From Platanthera guangdongensis (Eukaryota > Streptophyta > Magnoliopsida > Asparagales > Orchidaceae), in the NCBI GenBank assembly GCA_039583875.1, contig CM077150.1, positions 52,827,451 through 52,891,450 of the forward strand: a stretch of DNA of 64,000 nt. Direction: 5' to 3'. The notes under the pieces are model-generated. The model saw nothing but the letters and a program-made list of their open reading frames with translations, was not told where the DNA came from and searched no databases. This document shows positions 34,013-43,989 of this stretch, one piece after another. Made by a program: the position numbers and the translations under genes. Within the stretch, counting starts at the first letter, position 1, and each line of letters starts with the position of its first letter.

Positions 34013-35640
34013 TGTTGGGTATTGTATCCACAATGTACCTGATTTGAAGAAGCCCCTGGACAAGCTAAGGTCAATAGACTATGTATTTGATAAAGTTTTT
34101 CAAAGTGTACTTGCAGTCTCTCCACGCTAAGTGCACACCAATGTCAGGGTGCAGTAGGTCAATATACACGGGTCTGCACGACGTAATCCCTCGTTGAGCA
34201 GATCAGTGTGTTGGCCTATGTGTACTCTCTCTATTGGAGTGCACTTACTTTCAAGTACAGGGCCGCTCATATGCAAGAGAAGACAAGGAGCATGGAGGAT
34301 CAAGGAGCAGCTCCTAGGTGGAAGACGAAAAATCGTCCAAGGCAAATTCGACGAGAATCACCAAGTGATTCTCGCCGAATCGGCGAGAATCACTAAGTGA
34401 TTCTCGCCGAATCGTCGAGAATCGTCAGTGATTCTCGCCGACTCCTTCTGGCCATCTCAAAATGGTGCCAAGTGAGATTCGGCGAGAATCACTTGTAATT
34501 CCCGCCGAACCAGTGGTCAAGCAGCCCATGAATACAAAGTCCAATTCGTTGAGAATCTACAAGTAATTCGACGAGAATCACAAACGATTCTCGACGAATC
34601 GTCGAGAATCACTTGGTGATTCTCGCCGATTCGTCGAGAATCGTCTGCGATTCTCGCCGATTTTTACTTGACGTTTTCTCAGAATGCTGCTGAACCGGAT
34701 TCTGCCGCTGTCTAATATCTGGACCGGGATTTGTGGATTATTCCTGTGGGTCCCACAAACGGTCTTATTGGGGGTAGCTACAGTATATATACTCGGGTAT
34801 TTTGAACAGTAAAGACACGGAGAAAAGAGGCCGAGCACGGAAACCCTAAGATCGCGAAATCCTTCCGCCGCCTCCGTCGCCGCTCGCGCAAGTCCGTCGC
34901 CGCCACCGATAGATCTTCTTCCCGATCTCCGGCGACAGTAGCTTAGCAAGGCTTGAGTCTCACGCGTCTATCCAGAGATCCTTTGTCTCTCGATTTGTCG
35001 ATCGGAAACACTTCCCATCCGAATCGATCGAGACGACCGATCCTCGTGTGACCGTTGGTAGACCGAGCTTGCTTCGCAACGAAGTTTGGATCTCCAGGTT
35101 CAGCAGCTGCTCTTCATCGTAGCCGCTGATCCCGAAGCTAGCCGCCGCTCGTGTGCCGCCGCCGGTTCCGGGGAAATCCTCTCCAAGAGAGACCAAGGTC
35201 GTAGACTCTTCATCGACTTCAAGAACACGTCGTCGAACAAAGAGGAACACCGGAGTCTCCAAGAGAAGTTTGTATCACGTGTACATTCTACATTTTCATT
35301 TCGTTGTAAAGGAACTTTTGTTCCGAGTTGTAAGGGTTGGGTGCAACCCGCTTTGTGGGAGTGTTGACTCTCACGTGTGGAAGGGCTCCTTCCGTTAGTG
35401 AAGGGATTGGATTTCAATCCCGTTGGTGAAGTGACCGAGTCGTCCCTTGTTGGGGAGATAGGTCGAAGGGGGAAAGTGGATGTACCCAAGTCGGGGAACC
35501 ACTATAAATTTGCTGTGTTTTCTGTGTGCTGTGTTTGTTGTTTTTATTGTGCAGGTACATCTGTAAATTCCGCAAAAGAACCACACGTCACCTATTCCCC
35601 CCCCCATAGGTGCACATAGCCGACACTAGGTGGACTTTCA
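34013..35640 (+). repeat. SIRE-1 3' LTR (1628 bp)
   Basis: It is the partner of 26513-28142, with three substitutions and a 2-base poly-C difference. TATATATA is at 34784-34791. It ends GTGGACTTTCA and is followed by the GCGCT target duplication. Confidence 0.96.
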
Positions 35641-35645
35641 GCGCT

Positions 35646-36243
35646 AGCTGATACGGAGATCGTGACATAGGCTTCGCACCTGGCACTAGCTCAGTAGTGA
35701 AATCTATCTCCCATTGAGGAGGGGCTCTAGGAAGATCGGTGGGGAACACATCAGGGTGCTCAGCTACCACTGAAATACTATCCAACGTAGGTTTTGGCTT
35801 TGCAACCTCCACTAGTGTAAAGAACAGCTCTGCACCAGCACGAACTGCCTTCACCACCTGAAGAGCAGACATCAACGTCTTGCTCGACCCTTTCAAGGCC
35901 ATAAAAGTCATCTCATGACTTGCTCCCAACTTGACTTCCTTGCGACCGCGATCAATATAGGCTTGTTGCTCCGAGAGACAGTCCATGTCAAATATAACGT
36001 CGAACTCCACCAACGGTAGTAACGACGCTTGCAGATCGAACTCTTGATTCCCAATGCGAATCTTAACACCGCAGATTTTATCTGCGCGCATTGAACACCC
36101 ATTTGGTAATAAAACATCCAACTTGTCCTTCGACATCGAAGAAGGTACTCCGATGCGCGATATGAATCCTTTGGACAAGAAGGAGTGTGAAGCTCCCGTA
36201 TCAAAGAGTGCTATCGCCGGAAACTCACAAATCAAAACAAATC
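35646..36243 (-). pseudogene. Tekay-B protease and RT N-terminus
   Basis: From 36243: FVLICEFPAIALFDTGASHSF, which holds the intact protease active site DTGAS, then [40 protein letters not shown], and the start of RT (HPDVFPTDLPRAPPQWEIDF, SRSPYQLA). It stops at the SIRE-1 target duplication GCGCT and continues at 26507. The frame is clean over this stretch. Upstream it joins gag through the 78-bp intron-like segment. Confidence 0.9.
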
Positions 36244-36321
36244 CTAAACAAGCAGTGGTAAGGTAACTTACGCATAACAAGTATTTAAAGGAATTTAACT
36301 TGCTACAAAATTAAACCGTAC
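36244..36321 (-). other. Intron-like 78-bp insert at the Tekay-B gag/protease junction
   Basis: On the minus strand the sequence is GTGACAG, then GTACGGTTTAAT...CTGCTTGTTTAG, then GATTTGTTTTG. Tekay-A at about 2135-2145 reads GTGACAG-GATTTGTTTTG with nothing between. The insert starts GT, ends AG, is AT-rich, has in-frame stops, and contains CTTAC as a possible branch site about 16 bases before the AG. Removing it restores VVTG-FVLIC. It could be a real intron, or an insertion or duplication that happens to fit. Confidence 0.6.
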
Positions 36322-37474
36322 CTGTCACCACATTCGCTTGTTTGATGGCCTCCTGTTGGCCAAGATTATAAACCCTTGGTTGAGCCGGAGCATAATGGGA
36401 CGCGGTTGACTCCACCGCCTTGCCCTTCTCTTCATAAGTTGCTCCCGGCTTTCTCTCGGACTTGGGACATCCGCTCCAACAATCACGGGCAAAGTGCCCG
36501 GCTTCCCACATGTAAAACATGCACCCAGGGTCCGACCCGTATTCGCCCCAGAAGCACCGGAAGAAGGAACTGGGCCTGAAATCCTAGCCTTCTTAAAGAA
36601 TTTACGGTACCCAGACTTTGCGGTAGTCGACACCTTGAACTCAGATTTCTTATCACCCAAGCTTTTCTTCGCTTGAACATTCTTCATGTCATTCTCCAAG
36701 GACCGGGTCGTGTTGACCAAGGTCAAGAAACCCGGCGTCATCGGCCCTGAGAGTAGTAGCCTCAAGTCATCTCTTAGACCTTCGTCGAAACGGTTGGTCT
36801 TACGCTCATCATCCGCGATGGTGGAGCTAGCATACCGACCCAACCGAGTAAACTCGTGGATATACTCATCCACCCTACTCTCTCCTTGTACTAACCTCTG
36901 GAACTCATTCTCCAAAGCTATCCTCTGAGTCGAAGGGAGGTACCTAGCTAAGAACAGTCTCGAGAACTCCTCCATCGAGATGTCTGTAAGTTGTTTACCT
37001 CTTAATAGATACAGCTCCAAACCCTCCCACCACAGCCTAGAGTCTCCATCCAACAGGAACGTAGCTATAGTGGTCATCTGCCACTCCTCTGTCTCCGTCG
37101 CTGTCAAGACTCTCTTCACATGGGAGAGCCAGTCTTCAGCTTGAGATGGGGTTCCCAACCCCGAGAATACCGGAGGATTAAAGCTCATGACATGTTTGAG
37201 CTGTCTCTCGGTTGCCCTCCTTGGCACCAACGGCTCCACTACTACCTGCTCCACTCTTCTCTGCTCAACCTCTGGAAGAGGTACCTACTCCAACGCAGGA
37301 GCGGGCTGCTGCATTTGCCTTGCAGGCTACGTATTGATCATGGAAAACACTGCTTCGGCCACCAATCATATGGTCTCAGCCGATGGAGGTGTTGCAGGAG
37401 CATCATTTGGTGCACTACTAGCGTCAGAAACTCGGCGTTCCGACGGCCCAGCACCGCTTCTGGTCACCTATAGT
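36322..37474 (-). pseudogene. Tekay-B gag
   Basis: The gag core is clean at 37254-36530: RQLKHVMSFNPPVFSGLGTP, WLSHVKRVLTATETEEWQM, LVQGESRVDEYIHEFTRLGR. Upstream, two stops (TAG in INT-stop-PARQ near 37328 and in ALE-stop-VPL near 37288) and a GTG at 37474 in place of ATG. The zinc knuckle near 36510 is split by a frameshift: CFTCGKPG in one frame and HFARDCWSGC in the next. The C-terminus ends QPRVYNLGQQEAIKQANVVTG and joins protease across the intron-like insert. Confidence 0.87.
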
Positions 37475-37672
37475 GGTACAAAACACTGTTAAGCGACCAA
37501 ACAAAATTGCAAAATGCAATTATAGGAACGCGCAAGTTCCTCAAACACGTGTATTTTTAATTCCTAAGTGGACATTCATGGGTTTTTTGCTGTAATAATG
37601 ATGACGCACACACATGTGCTCACCACTCCTTAAAAGAATTCGCCCACGAATTCATTTTAAGCCTGACCAAAA

Positions 37673-37690
37673 CCAGTAGTCTGATACCAA
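37673..37690 (-). other. Tekay-B primer binding site (initiator Met tRNA type)
   Basis: On the minus strand, TGGTATCAGACTACTGG follows the LTR, matching TGGTATCAGA of the initiator-Met site. Confidence 0.8.
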
Positions 37691-37692
37691 AT

Positions 37693-39831
37693 TGTAACAC
37701 CCCCTATCCGTCGCATAGCATATAGCAGTAGGTCCGGCCGGGGCCCGATGCCATATACCACAGACAGACCGGGTGGTTACTCAATGGAAACCATCCAACC
37801 AATCCAACGTCCTACATAGAGCATTCTAGCGGAAGCAATTTAAAAAAAATTGTATTCACAAAGAACCCAAAACTAGCATGAATGTCCACTAATACGTCAA
37901 AAAAATTGTTCTCCTCATATTACATGTTTTCCAAACCTCGGCACGCTGGCCAGCCATACATGAATAAAAGAAAACACTCAAAAATTAGGCCTTCGAGGGC
38001 CGGCTCAGCAACTTGGGCTTTAGCCCGCTATTTATCGCTCGGCTCCGCAGCACCTGCAAGCACAATCCACCGCAATGGTGGCAAACCAAAGCAACGGTCA
38101 GCCATGTTGACCAAATTATAACGATCTCGCCCCTAATTCGGGGCGGCGATGCTCCTTCCCTGCACTTTATTAGCATAACCAAGCAGTATAAAAATACATT
38201 GCATCACAGGCGTTGGCACGCATGGCCACCCGCCCCGTGCTCTCATGGCACATTCTCGGTGATCACGGTCAAAGTACGCCGACTCACCAGCACCCCCAGG
38301 ACGGCAATATCTCGTGAGCAATCTGGTCTTTCTGGCCACTGCCTAAGACCCTCCATCTATGCCAACGGTAAGTTCCAAGTAACTTTAGGTCTCTTTAACC
38401 GAACGACACATATCGGGTACGGTTCCATCTGACCCGTTTCTCACACTGCAACATCAACTTAAGTCGTCTGCGCGGGTCAAGCTTCCCCGAGTCCCGTATC
38501 TCCCATACATATTACATAACCCAGTTATGTTCAGGTTGGCTCCCAGGCCACCATGATGGCAGAACCACGCGTCCGCCTAGTTTTCTGGGTGCACCTTGGA
38601 GTTAATCCCCAAGGCTCCCTGTTGCAATCTACATCGTAGAAAACCCGAAAAACAAACATTCGCACGGGGTCTTCTCCTGCCATTTATGCAATGCAACATC
38701 ACCGATCCAGACCAACTTGTCCGGGTAGGCTTCACACATTATGCCTATATCCGTTCTCGATTACGGACTTTACATGTAAACAACGGGGACTATTCATGTC
38801 TACCCGAAGGAACGCCTCAAACTCATCGCAAACTCGCAAGAGCGGGCTTCCCTATACAAAAGAAATAGAGCTTCACATGCTCAAGTAGAGAATCGTTACC
38901 CTAGCATTCTTCCTTGGCGCCATGGAAATGTAAGCGGATGAAAAGCACCGCACTCTCCTTGCCTCCGTAAATCCGAAGTCGGTTCGCGATTTGGAGCTTC
39001 GAAGCGCCGCCAGTGACCGGATCTAGGCTTCTTCTTCTTCCTTTGCTTTCACCTCTCTCTTGACTTAGAAAGAGAACCACTCAAGTTAAACGAGTGTTTC
39101 AAAGGCCCAATCCCGGGTATATCCCAGTAGGAACACCCCGCAACCGTCGGATCCCAAAATAAGGAAACGAATGGCTACGATTTGTAGCTGAAAAGTAAAA
39201 CCAGGGCCGAACACGGCCTGCGACACGCCCGTGTCCAGGGTCGTGTCCCTCATTCGCCGTCAAAATCAACGCGTTACAAAAATTACACGGGTCCCGACAT
39301 GCCCGTGTTTAACCTGACATGCCCGTGTTCCAACTGACACGGCCGTGTGGTTGGTCGTGAGCCCTCATCGACATAGCCCTGAAAACAACCCGAGACTCAC
39401 ACGGGTATTGGACACGCTCGTGTCCTATTTGACACGCCCGTGTCAAACCCGAACACGCCTGGGCTCCAAGCCGTGTTCACTATCTCAACACTTCATCGAG
39501 CGAAGTTTGTCGACCACCCGACACGGCCTTGGACACGCCCGTGCCCTATGTCGTGTTCCGTGTCTCAATACTTCGTCGAGCGGAAATCGTTGACTTCCTG
39601 GCAGATCGTCGACACGAGCTCGACACGCCCTGAGACATGCCCGTGTCTCAGGACGTGTTCTCTGCTCGACGATCGTCGACTCCAAAAATTCGTCGACCTC
39701 ACGACCAAATCGTCGACTCAAGCCTGACACGCCCTGGGACACGTCCGTGTCCTAGGCCGTGTGCCCCCTGCCAAATTCCAGATTTGGCCCAAAACACCTC
39801 CCGTCGCTCTTTTGAGTTTCGGGGCGTTACA
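37693..39831 (-). repeat. Tekay-B 5' LTR (2.1 kb)
   Basis: Plus-strand bounds are TGTAACACCCCC and CGGGGCGTTACA. GAACT follows at 39832-39836. It carries the same dyad array (about 39210-39770) as its partner. Confidence 0.93.
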
Positions 39832-39836
39832 GAACT

Positions 39837-40060
39837 CGCCACCCAAGCCCCCATTAGCAGGCATGGCAGGTTGACCCCTCGGGGAGGTTATGTGAATTCT
39901 ACTCTGAGGGGATCTCTCCATCCAGGCTCCCATTAGCTGGTAGGGCAGGTTGACCCCTCGAGGAGGTTAAGTGAATTCTACCCGGAGGGGATCTCTCAAC
40001 GCAGGCTCCCGTTACCTAGCAAGGCAGGTTGACCCCTCAGAGAGGCCAAGTATTTTTTGC
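39837..40060 (+). repeat. Resumption of the Tat-B minisatellite, about three diverged units
   Basis: The units carry GAGGGGATCTCTCCATCCA, GGCTCCCATTAGCTGG and GGCAGGTTGACCCCTCG. They are related to the 15941-19149 array in the same orientation, as expected if Tekay-B interrupted one array. From 40061 to 40143 is a short spacer before the 3' LTR. Confidence 0.85.
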
Positions 40061-40143
40061 TCCAAAAGTGTCACACTCAGCGAATACATTGGGTTGAACA
40101 TTTATTTCTGAGCGTGGAACTTGCTAGAAAAGAGCGACGATTG

Positions 40144-40957
40144 TGCACAACCCCGTATTCGCTGAGTGGGGTCCCCAAGCAAGCACAAGGTGTAATCCAG
40201 AGAATGGTCTGGGATAAGGGAGCCCAAAGGCTAAGGGGATAAAGGGTCGAGTGCGGCGGGTGGTAGACACTCCCCTTGGCAAGGGAGTGTTCGACGGGAG
40301 GCCGGCACCCTCCCCGGTCCCTATTTCAGGGGGCGGATGTGGCGGGAGGCCGACGCCCGCCTCGGTCTCTTTTTAGGGGGCAGGTGCGGCTGGAGGTCAG
40401 CACCCGCCCTGGCCTCTTTTCGGGGGGATGGTGAGGCGGGAGGCCGGAACCCACCCCGACCCCTATTTCAATGGGTGAGTGCGGTGGGAGGACGAAGCCT
40501 GCCCCGACCCCTATTTTAGGGGGCGGGTGCGGCGGGAGGTCAGCACCCGCCCCGAATCTTTTTCAGGGGGCGGCTGCGGCGGGATGCCGGTACCCGCCCC
40601 GGTCTTATTTCAGGGGGCGGGTACGGCCTGAGGTCGACACCCTCCCTGACCCCTATTTCAGGGGGAGGGTGCGGCCTGGAGTCCGGCACCCGCTCAGGTC
40701 CCTTTTCATGCGGCAGGTGCGGCGGGAGGCTGGCACCCATCCCTGCCTCTTTTCATTGGGGGGCAGGTGTGGTGGGAGGCCGACAACCACCCCGGCCTCG
40801 TTTCTAGGTGCGGGTGGGGCGGGAGGCCAGGCACCCGCCCTATACTCTTTTCAGGTGGGGCGAGTGCGGCAGGAGGCTGACACCTGCCCCGACCGATCTT
40901 CAGGAAGCCGCGTGTGGCGGGAGGCTGGAACTTGCCCCGACCTCTTTTTAGGGGGCG
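40144..40957 (+). repeat. Tat-B 3' LTR, truncated, with 48-bp minisatellite
   Basis: It starts TGCACAACCCCGTATTCG, colinear with the 5' LTR (GTCCCCAAGCAAGC, GGGATAAGGGAGCCCAAAG), and from about 40245 holds about 15 copies of the same GC-rich 48-bp unit. It stops at 40957, before the TATA region and the LTR end, where a Sirevirus LTR scrap begins. Confidence 0.85.
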
Positions 40958-41150
40958 TGTTGGGTACATTGGTCACAATGTACTTGATTTGAAGAAGTCT
41001 GAGAGTTAGGGATAGATCTTAACTTACACTAGTTAGAGTTATATGAGAAAAGAAAATCACAGCACAAAAGTAAGGAACAGATGACCAAGAAACACAGAAA
41101 ACACAAAGATATATAGTGGTTCCCCAACCTGGGTATATATCAACACGACT
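40958..41150 (+). repeat. Chimeric Sirevirus LTR scrap
   Basis: 40958-41040 matches the first bases of a Sirevirus LTR in sense (TGTTGGGTACATTGG, then ATGTACTTGATTTGAAGAAG). From about 41043 to 41140 the sequence is the antisense of the downstream LTR part (GGTTCCCCAACCTGGGTA is the reverse of the usual TACCCAGGTTGGGGAACC). The scrap thus joins the two orientations in under 200 bp. Confidence 0.65.
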
Positions 41151-41154
41151 GTGG

Positions 41155-41735
41155 CGCATCACCAAACCAACGGACAAACCGAAGTCACCAACTGCACTAT
41201 CCTGAAATACCTGAAGACTCGCCTTCAAGAGGTCGGGCAGTGGGCAGACGCTCTCCCCAACATCTTATGGGCCTAAAAGACAATGGCAAGAACCCCAACC
41301 GGGGAAACACCCTTCAACCTCTGCTACGGATTAGAAGTAGTTATACCAATTGACATCGAGATCCCAAATCCTCTCGTCCAAGCTTACGACCCAATAGAAA
41401 ATGAGGCCCTCATGTTGGGAAACTTGGACCTGGGCTAAGAATTCAGGGATGAAGCAACTCAAAGGATCGCCGCATATCAGGGTCGTATGGCTTATTTCTA
41501 CGACCAGAGGGTGAAGCCGAGTCCAATCAATATCGGGGACCTTGTCCTCTGAAACCTTGAAGCAGCGGGAAAGGGCCCTTAGAAGGAAAAACTCTCTCCT
41601 ACTTGGGAGGGGCCTTTCGTCATCATGACAGTGGTAAAACCCGGGACCTGCAAGCTGAAGTCTCTGGACAGGAAAATGCTCCCACGAACTTGGAACGTGC
41701 AAAACATGTGCCACTTCTACCAATAATCTGTAATG
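41155..41735 (+). pseudogene. Tat integrase C-terminal part, probably Tat-G
   Basis: It reads HHQTNGQTEVTNCTILKYL, VGQWADALPNILWA, MARTPTGETPFNLCYGLEV, FYDQRVKPSPINIGDLVL and EKLSPTWEGPFVIMTVVKPG, ending LPRTWNVQNMCHFYQ. This is the end of a Tat integrase from the catalytic E onward. Stops at about 41275, 41438, 41552 and 41580 make it dead. Its position beyond the Tat-B 3' LTR suggests it is the right end of Tat-G, with protease and RT lost. Confidence 0.8.
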
Positions 41736-41847
41736 AATCGCTCGGCCAGACCAGCCCACTCATGTATCTTTTTCAACATCAATATAATGAAATTTCGTCT
41801 ATACAACGACCTCCAATAAGCTCAGGCAAGAGGGACAACAATCTTTC

Positions 41848-42305
41848 TGCACCTCCCAGGCGAGATAGACGAAAGTGTTTCTGTACCTTTCAGACGAGAT
41901 TAGTGAAAGCCTTTTTGCACCTCAGGCGAGATCGGCAAAAACCCTTCTACACCTTAGGCGAGACAGACAAAGGTATGTCTGCACCTCCCAGGTGATATGG
42001 ATAAAGGTCCATCTGCACATTCACTTGGACGAACCCTAGTTCTCTTGCGACATGAACTAACAAAGTTTCTTCGCCACTCCACCCATATGGAACCTGGTTC
42101 TCCTAAGATGTGAACGAATAAAGGTTCTTCGCCACCTCCACCCGGACAGACCTCGGTCCTTCTAAGGCGCGAACGAACAAAGGTTTTTGCCACCTTCACC
42201 CGGACGGACCCCAGTCCTCCTGAGGAGCGAACGAACAAAGGTTCTTTGTCACCTCCACCCGGGCGGACCTCGGTCCTCCTGAGGCACAAATGAACAAAGG
42301 TTCTT
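41848..42305 (+). repeat. Two minisatellites after the Tat integrase tail
   Basis: 41848-42010 has about four units of roughly 35-40 bp with GCACCTCCCAGGCGAGA and GACAAAGG. 42040-42305 has about four units of roughly 60 bp with GAACGAACAAAGGTTCTT and CACCTCCACCCGGACGGACC. Both lie in the integrase 3' region, as expected in Tat elements. From 42306 to 42523 I see only a polypurine-like ACAAAGGGGGGAAAC near 42495 and no gene. Confidence 0.78.
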
Positions 42306-42523
42306 AATGGACCTCGTGTCTTTCAAGGGACAAACAGACAAAAGCTCTTCACCACTTTCAAAAGAACGGAACATGAGCCCTTCCCAGACATAGGGCATCC
42401 CTGATCCTCTGAGGCAATTTCGCCAAGATCAACCATTAGTCCTCCTATGTCACTCAGTCAAAAGTGAACTTCCCACCCTGGGGTGCCATCCAGACAAAGG
42501 GGGGAAACATCCCATTACACTAC

Positions 42524-42924
42524 TGATGCAGCAAGCCCAGAGCCGCCCCGCTCTAGCGACCATCACGGCCTGCCTAGAGGCCCACGAACTAGTGGCCCAC
42601 TGCCGGGCTGCAGCCCATGCACCCCATCCATGACCGCACCTATTCTCAGTGTGGCGGGATGTTGAGGCAAGATCTCGAACCCAGCCCCTTGATAAATCTC
42701 TTTCCTAACAGAGACTCAGTTGGTGATAGTACCTGTTAGGAAAGGGATTTATCAAGGGGCTGGATTCGAGACCTTGCCTCAACATCCCGCTGTGCTGAGA
42801 ATAGGTGCGGTCATGGGTGGGGTGCACCCCATGGGCTGCAGCCCGGCAGTGGGCCGCTAGTTCGTGGGCCTCTGGCCAGGCCATGATGGTTGCCAGAGCG
42901 GGCGGCTCTGGGCTTGCTGCATCA
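42524..42924. repeat. 401-bp near-perfect inverted repeat
   Basis: The left arm (42524-42710) starts TGATGCAGCAAGCCCAGAG, and the right arm (42734-42924) ends with the reverse complement, CTCTGGGCTTGCTGCATCA. The loop is 23 bases. Arms differ by few bases and small indels. No target duplication is evident (CACTAC on the left, AAAGAG on the right) and there is no coding sequence. It could be a foldback-type element or a recent inverted duplication. Confidence 0.9.
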
Positions 42925-42930
42925 AAAGAG

Positions 42931-43989
42931 TGATGTAGGGAGCGTTTTCTCAAGAGACCTACCAAGTCACGACACCGATCCAGCGCACTACACGACCACT
43001 ACTAACGCACATATGCTAGCACCTAATCCTTCTCAACAATGGTTTCGCATTCCACAGCACAAACAGCGGGAGAAGAGTCGACTAAAAGTATCGATTCGAA
43101 AGTAGTCAACTAGATTCTCCCAAAACTAACACAAAGGTTGCCAATCTTTCAGAGAACAAGACCACGGCTATAGGCCGAGATCCGTTCAAGCAAATAGGAT
43201 CCACTCGATCTGGAAAAATGATAGATTTCAGATGAAAATGATTTTGATTCAGATTTTCACAAGAGATTGCTTTCAATGTTGCGGAAGAGACGACGGCTTC
43301 GGATCTCCCCCAAACGTACAAGAAGAAACCTCACAAGATTTAGGGATGAGAATTTACCCAACCCGATCTATCTTCTCACAAGGTAATGTGGATGAATATC
43401 TCTTCCACGATCCACCGGTGTCGCACCGAATGGAGTTGCAGTCGTCCTCCCCGGAGTCGCACCAAGAATTCCTAGCCTAGGAATCTCCCGTGGAGAAACC
43501 GAAGCTCGGCGGAAGGATGCAGGGGGCGACAACTTCAATAGATGCAGGCCGAACCAAGCTTAGCTTTAGGGTTTTAATTTCTTCCTTTCATTAATCTCCC
43601 AACAAACCCCTATATATAGGAGTGTCAAAATAAAAACTAACCATCCAAGATGGAGATGAAATCTCAACCATCCGGGTGGTTAAACACACACCACTCATGT
43701 CCCAAAGTAGGAAATAACATAATACAAGACCCAAATGAATATAAAATTATTACCATAGCGCGGAATAATTTTATATTCGAAATATAAAATAAAACATGAC
43801 AACTAATTAATCCTTGCATGCCGAGGTCGGAGGTTGCAGTATCGCCGCCCTGTCCCGTTCTCTGAATCGTCGTGTCGCCGCCGAAAGTCCTTCTGTTGTA
43901 GAAAATATGTCACCTCGCTTGAATCTTGTGGATCATCATGTAGTGGAGAGTAGGCGACATCATCATGTGATGGAGAGTAGGCGGCATCA
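42931..43989 (-). repeat. Gypsy-M 3' LTR (about 1.06 kb)
   Basis: Plus-strand termini TGATG and CATCA form a 5-bp inverted terminus. On the minus strand a polypurine tract (AATCGGGGGAGGA) lies directly before it, and a TATATATA box (43611-43618) sits about 370 bp in. The chromodomain coding sequence ends just upstream, so this is the 3' LTR of that element. Its 5' LTR is not in the window. Confidence 0.72.

Larger units (their letters stand above)
26513..35640 (+). mobile_element. SIRE-1: young Sirevirus-type Copia element (9.1 kb)
   Basis: Both ends are TGTTGGG...TTTCA, with the 5-bp duplication GCGCT (26508-26512 and 35641-35645) in Tekay-B RT. The order is LTR, primer site, gag, pol (protease, integrase, RT, RNase H, the Copia order), polypurine tracts, LTR. 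By eye the LTRs differ at three bases and by poly-C length. The internal lesions I can see are one frameshift at the end of gag and one TGA in pol, plus the natural gag/pol break. The long gag with two zinc knuckles fits Sireviruses; no envelope-like frame follows pol. Confidence 0.96.
19155..39831 (-). mobile_element. Tekay-B: Ty3/gypsy chromovirus carrying two later insertions
   Basis: Both LTRs are present (19155-21353 and 37693-39831) and a 5-bp target duplication GAACT flanks the element (19150-19154 and 39832-39836). The minus-strand order is LTR, primer site, gag, intron-like segment, protease, RT, RNase H, integrase, chromodomain, LTR. Removing the solo LTR (22431-24741) and SIRE-1 (26513-35640), each with its duplicated target, leaves about 9.2 kb. 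Stops, a gag frameshift and a changed RT active site show it is no longer autonomous. Confidence 0.95.

Noticed and set aside
42524..42924. A classical MITE or a tRNA-like gene
   Set aside because: There is no target duplication and no tRNA cloverleaf; only the inverted repeat itself is supported.
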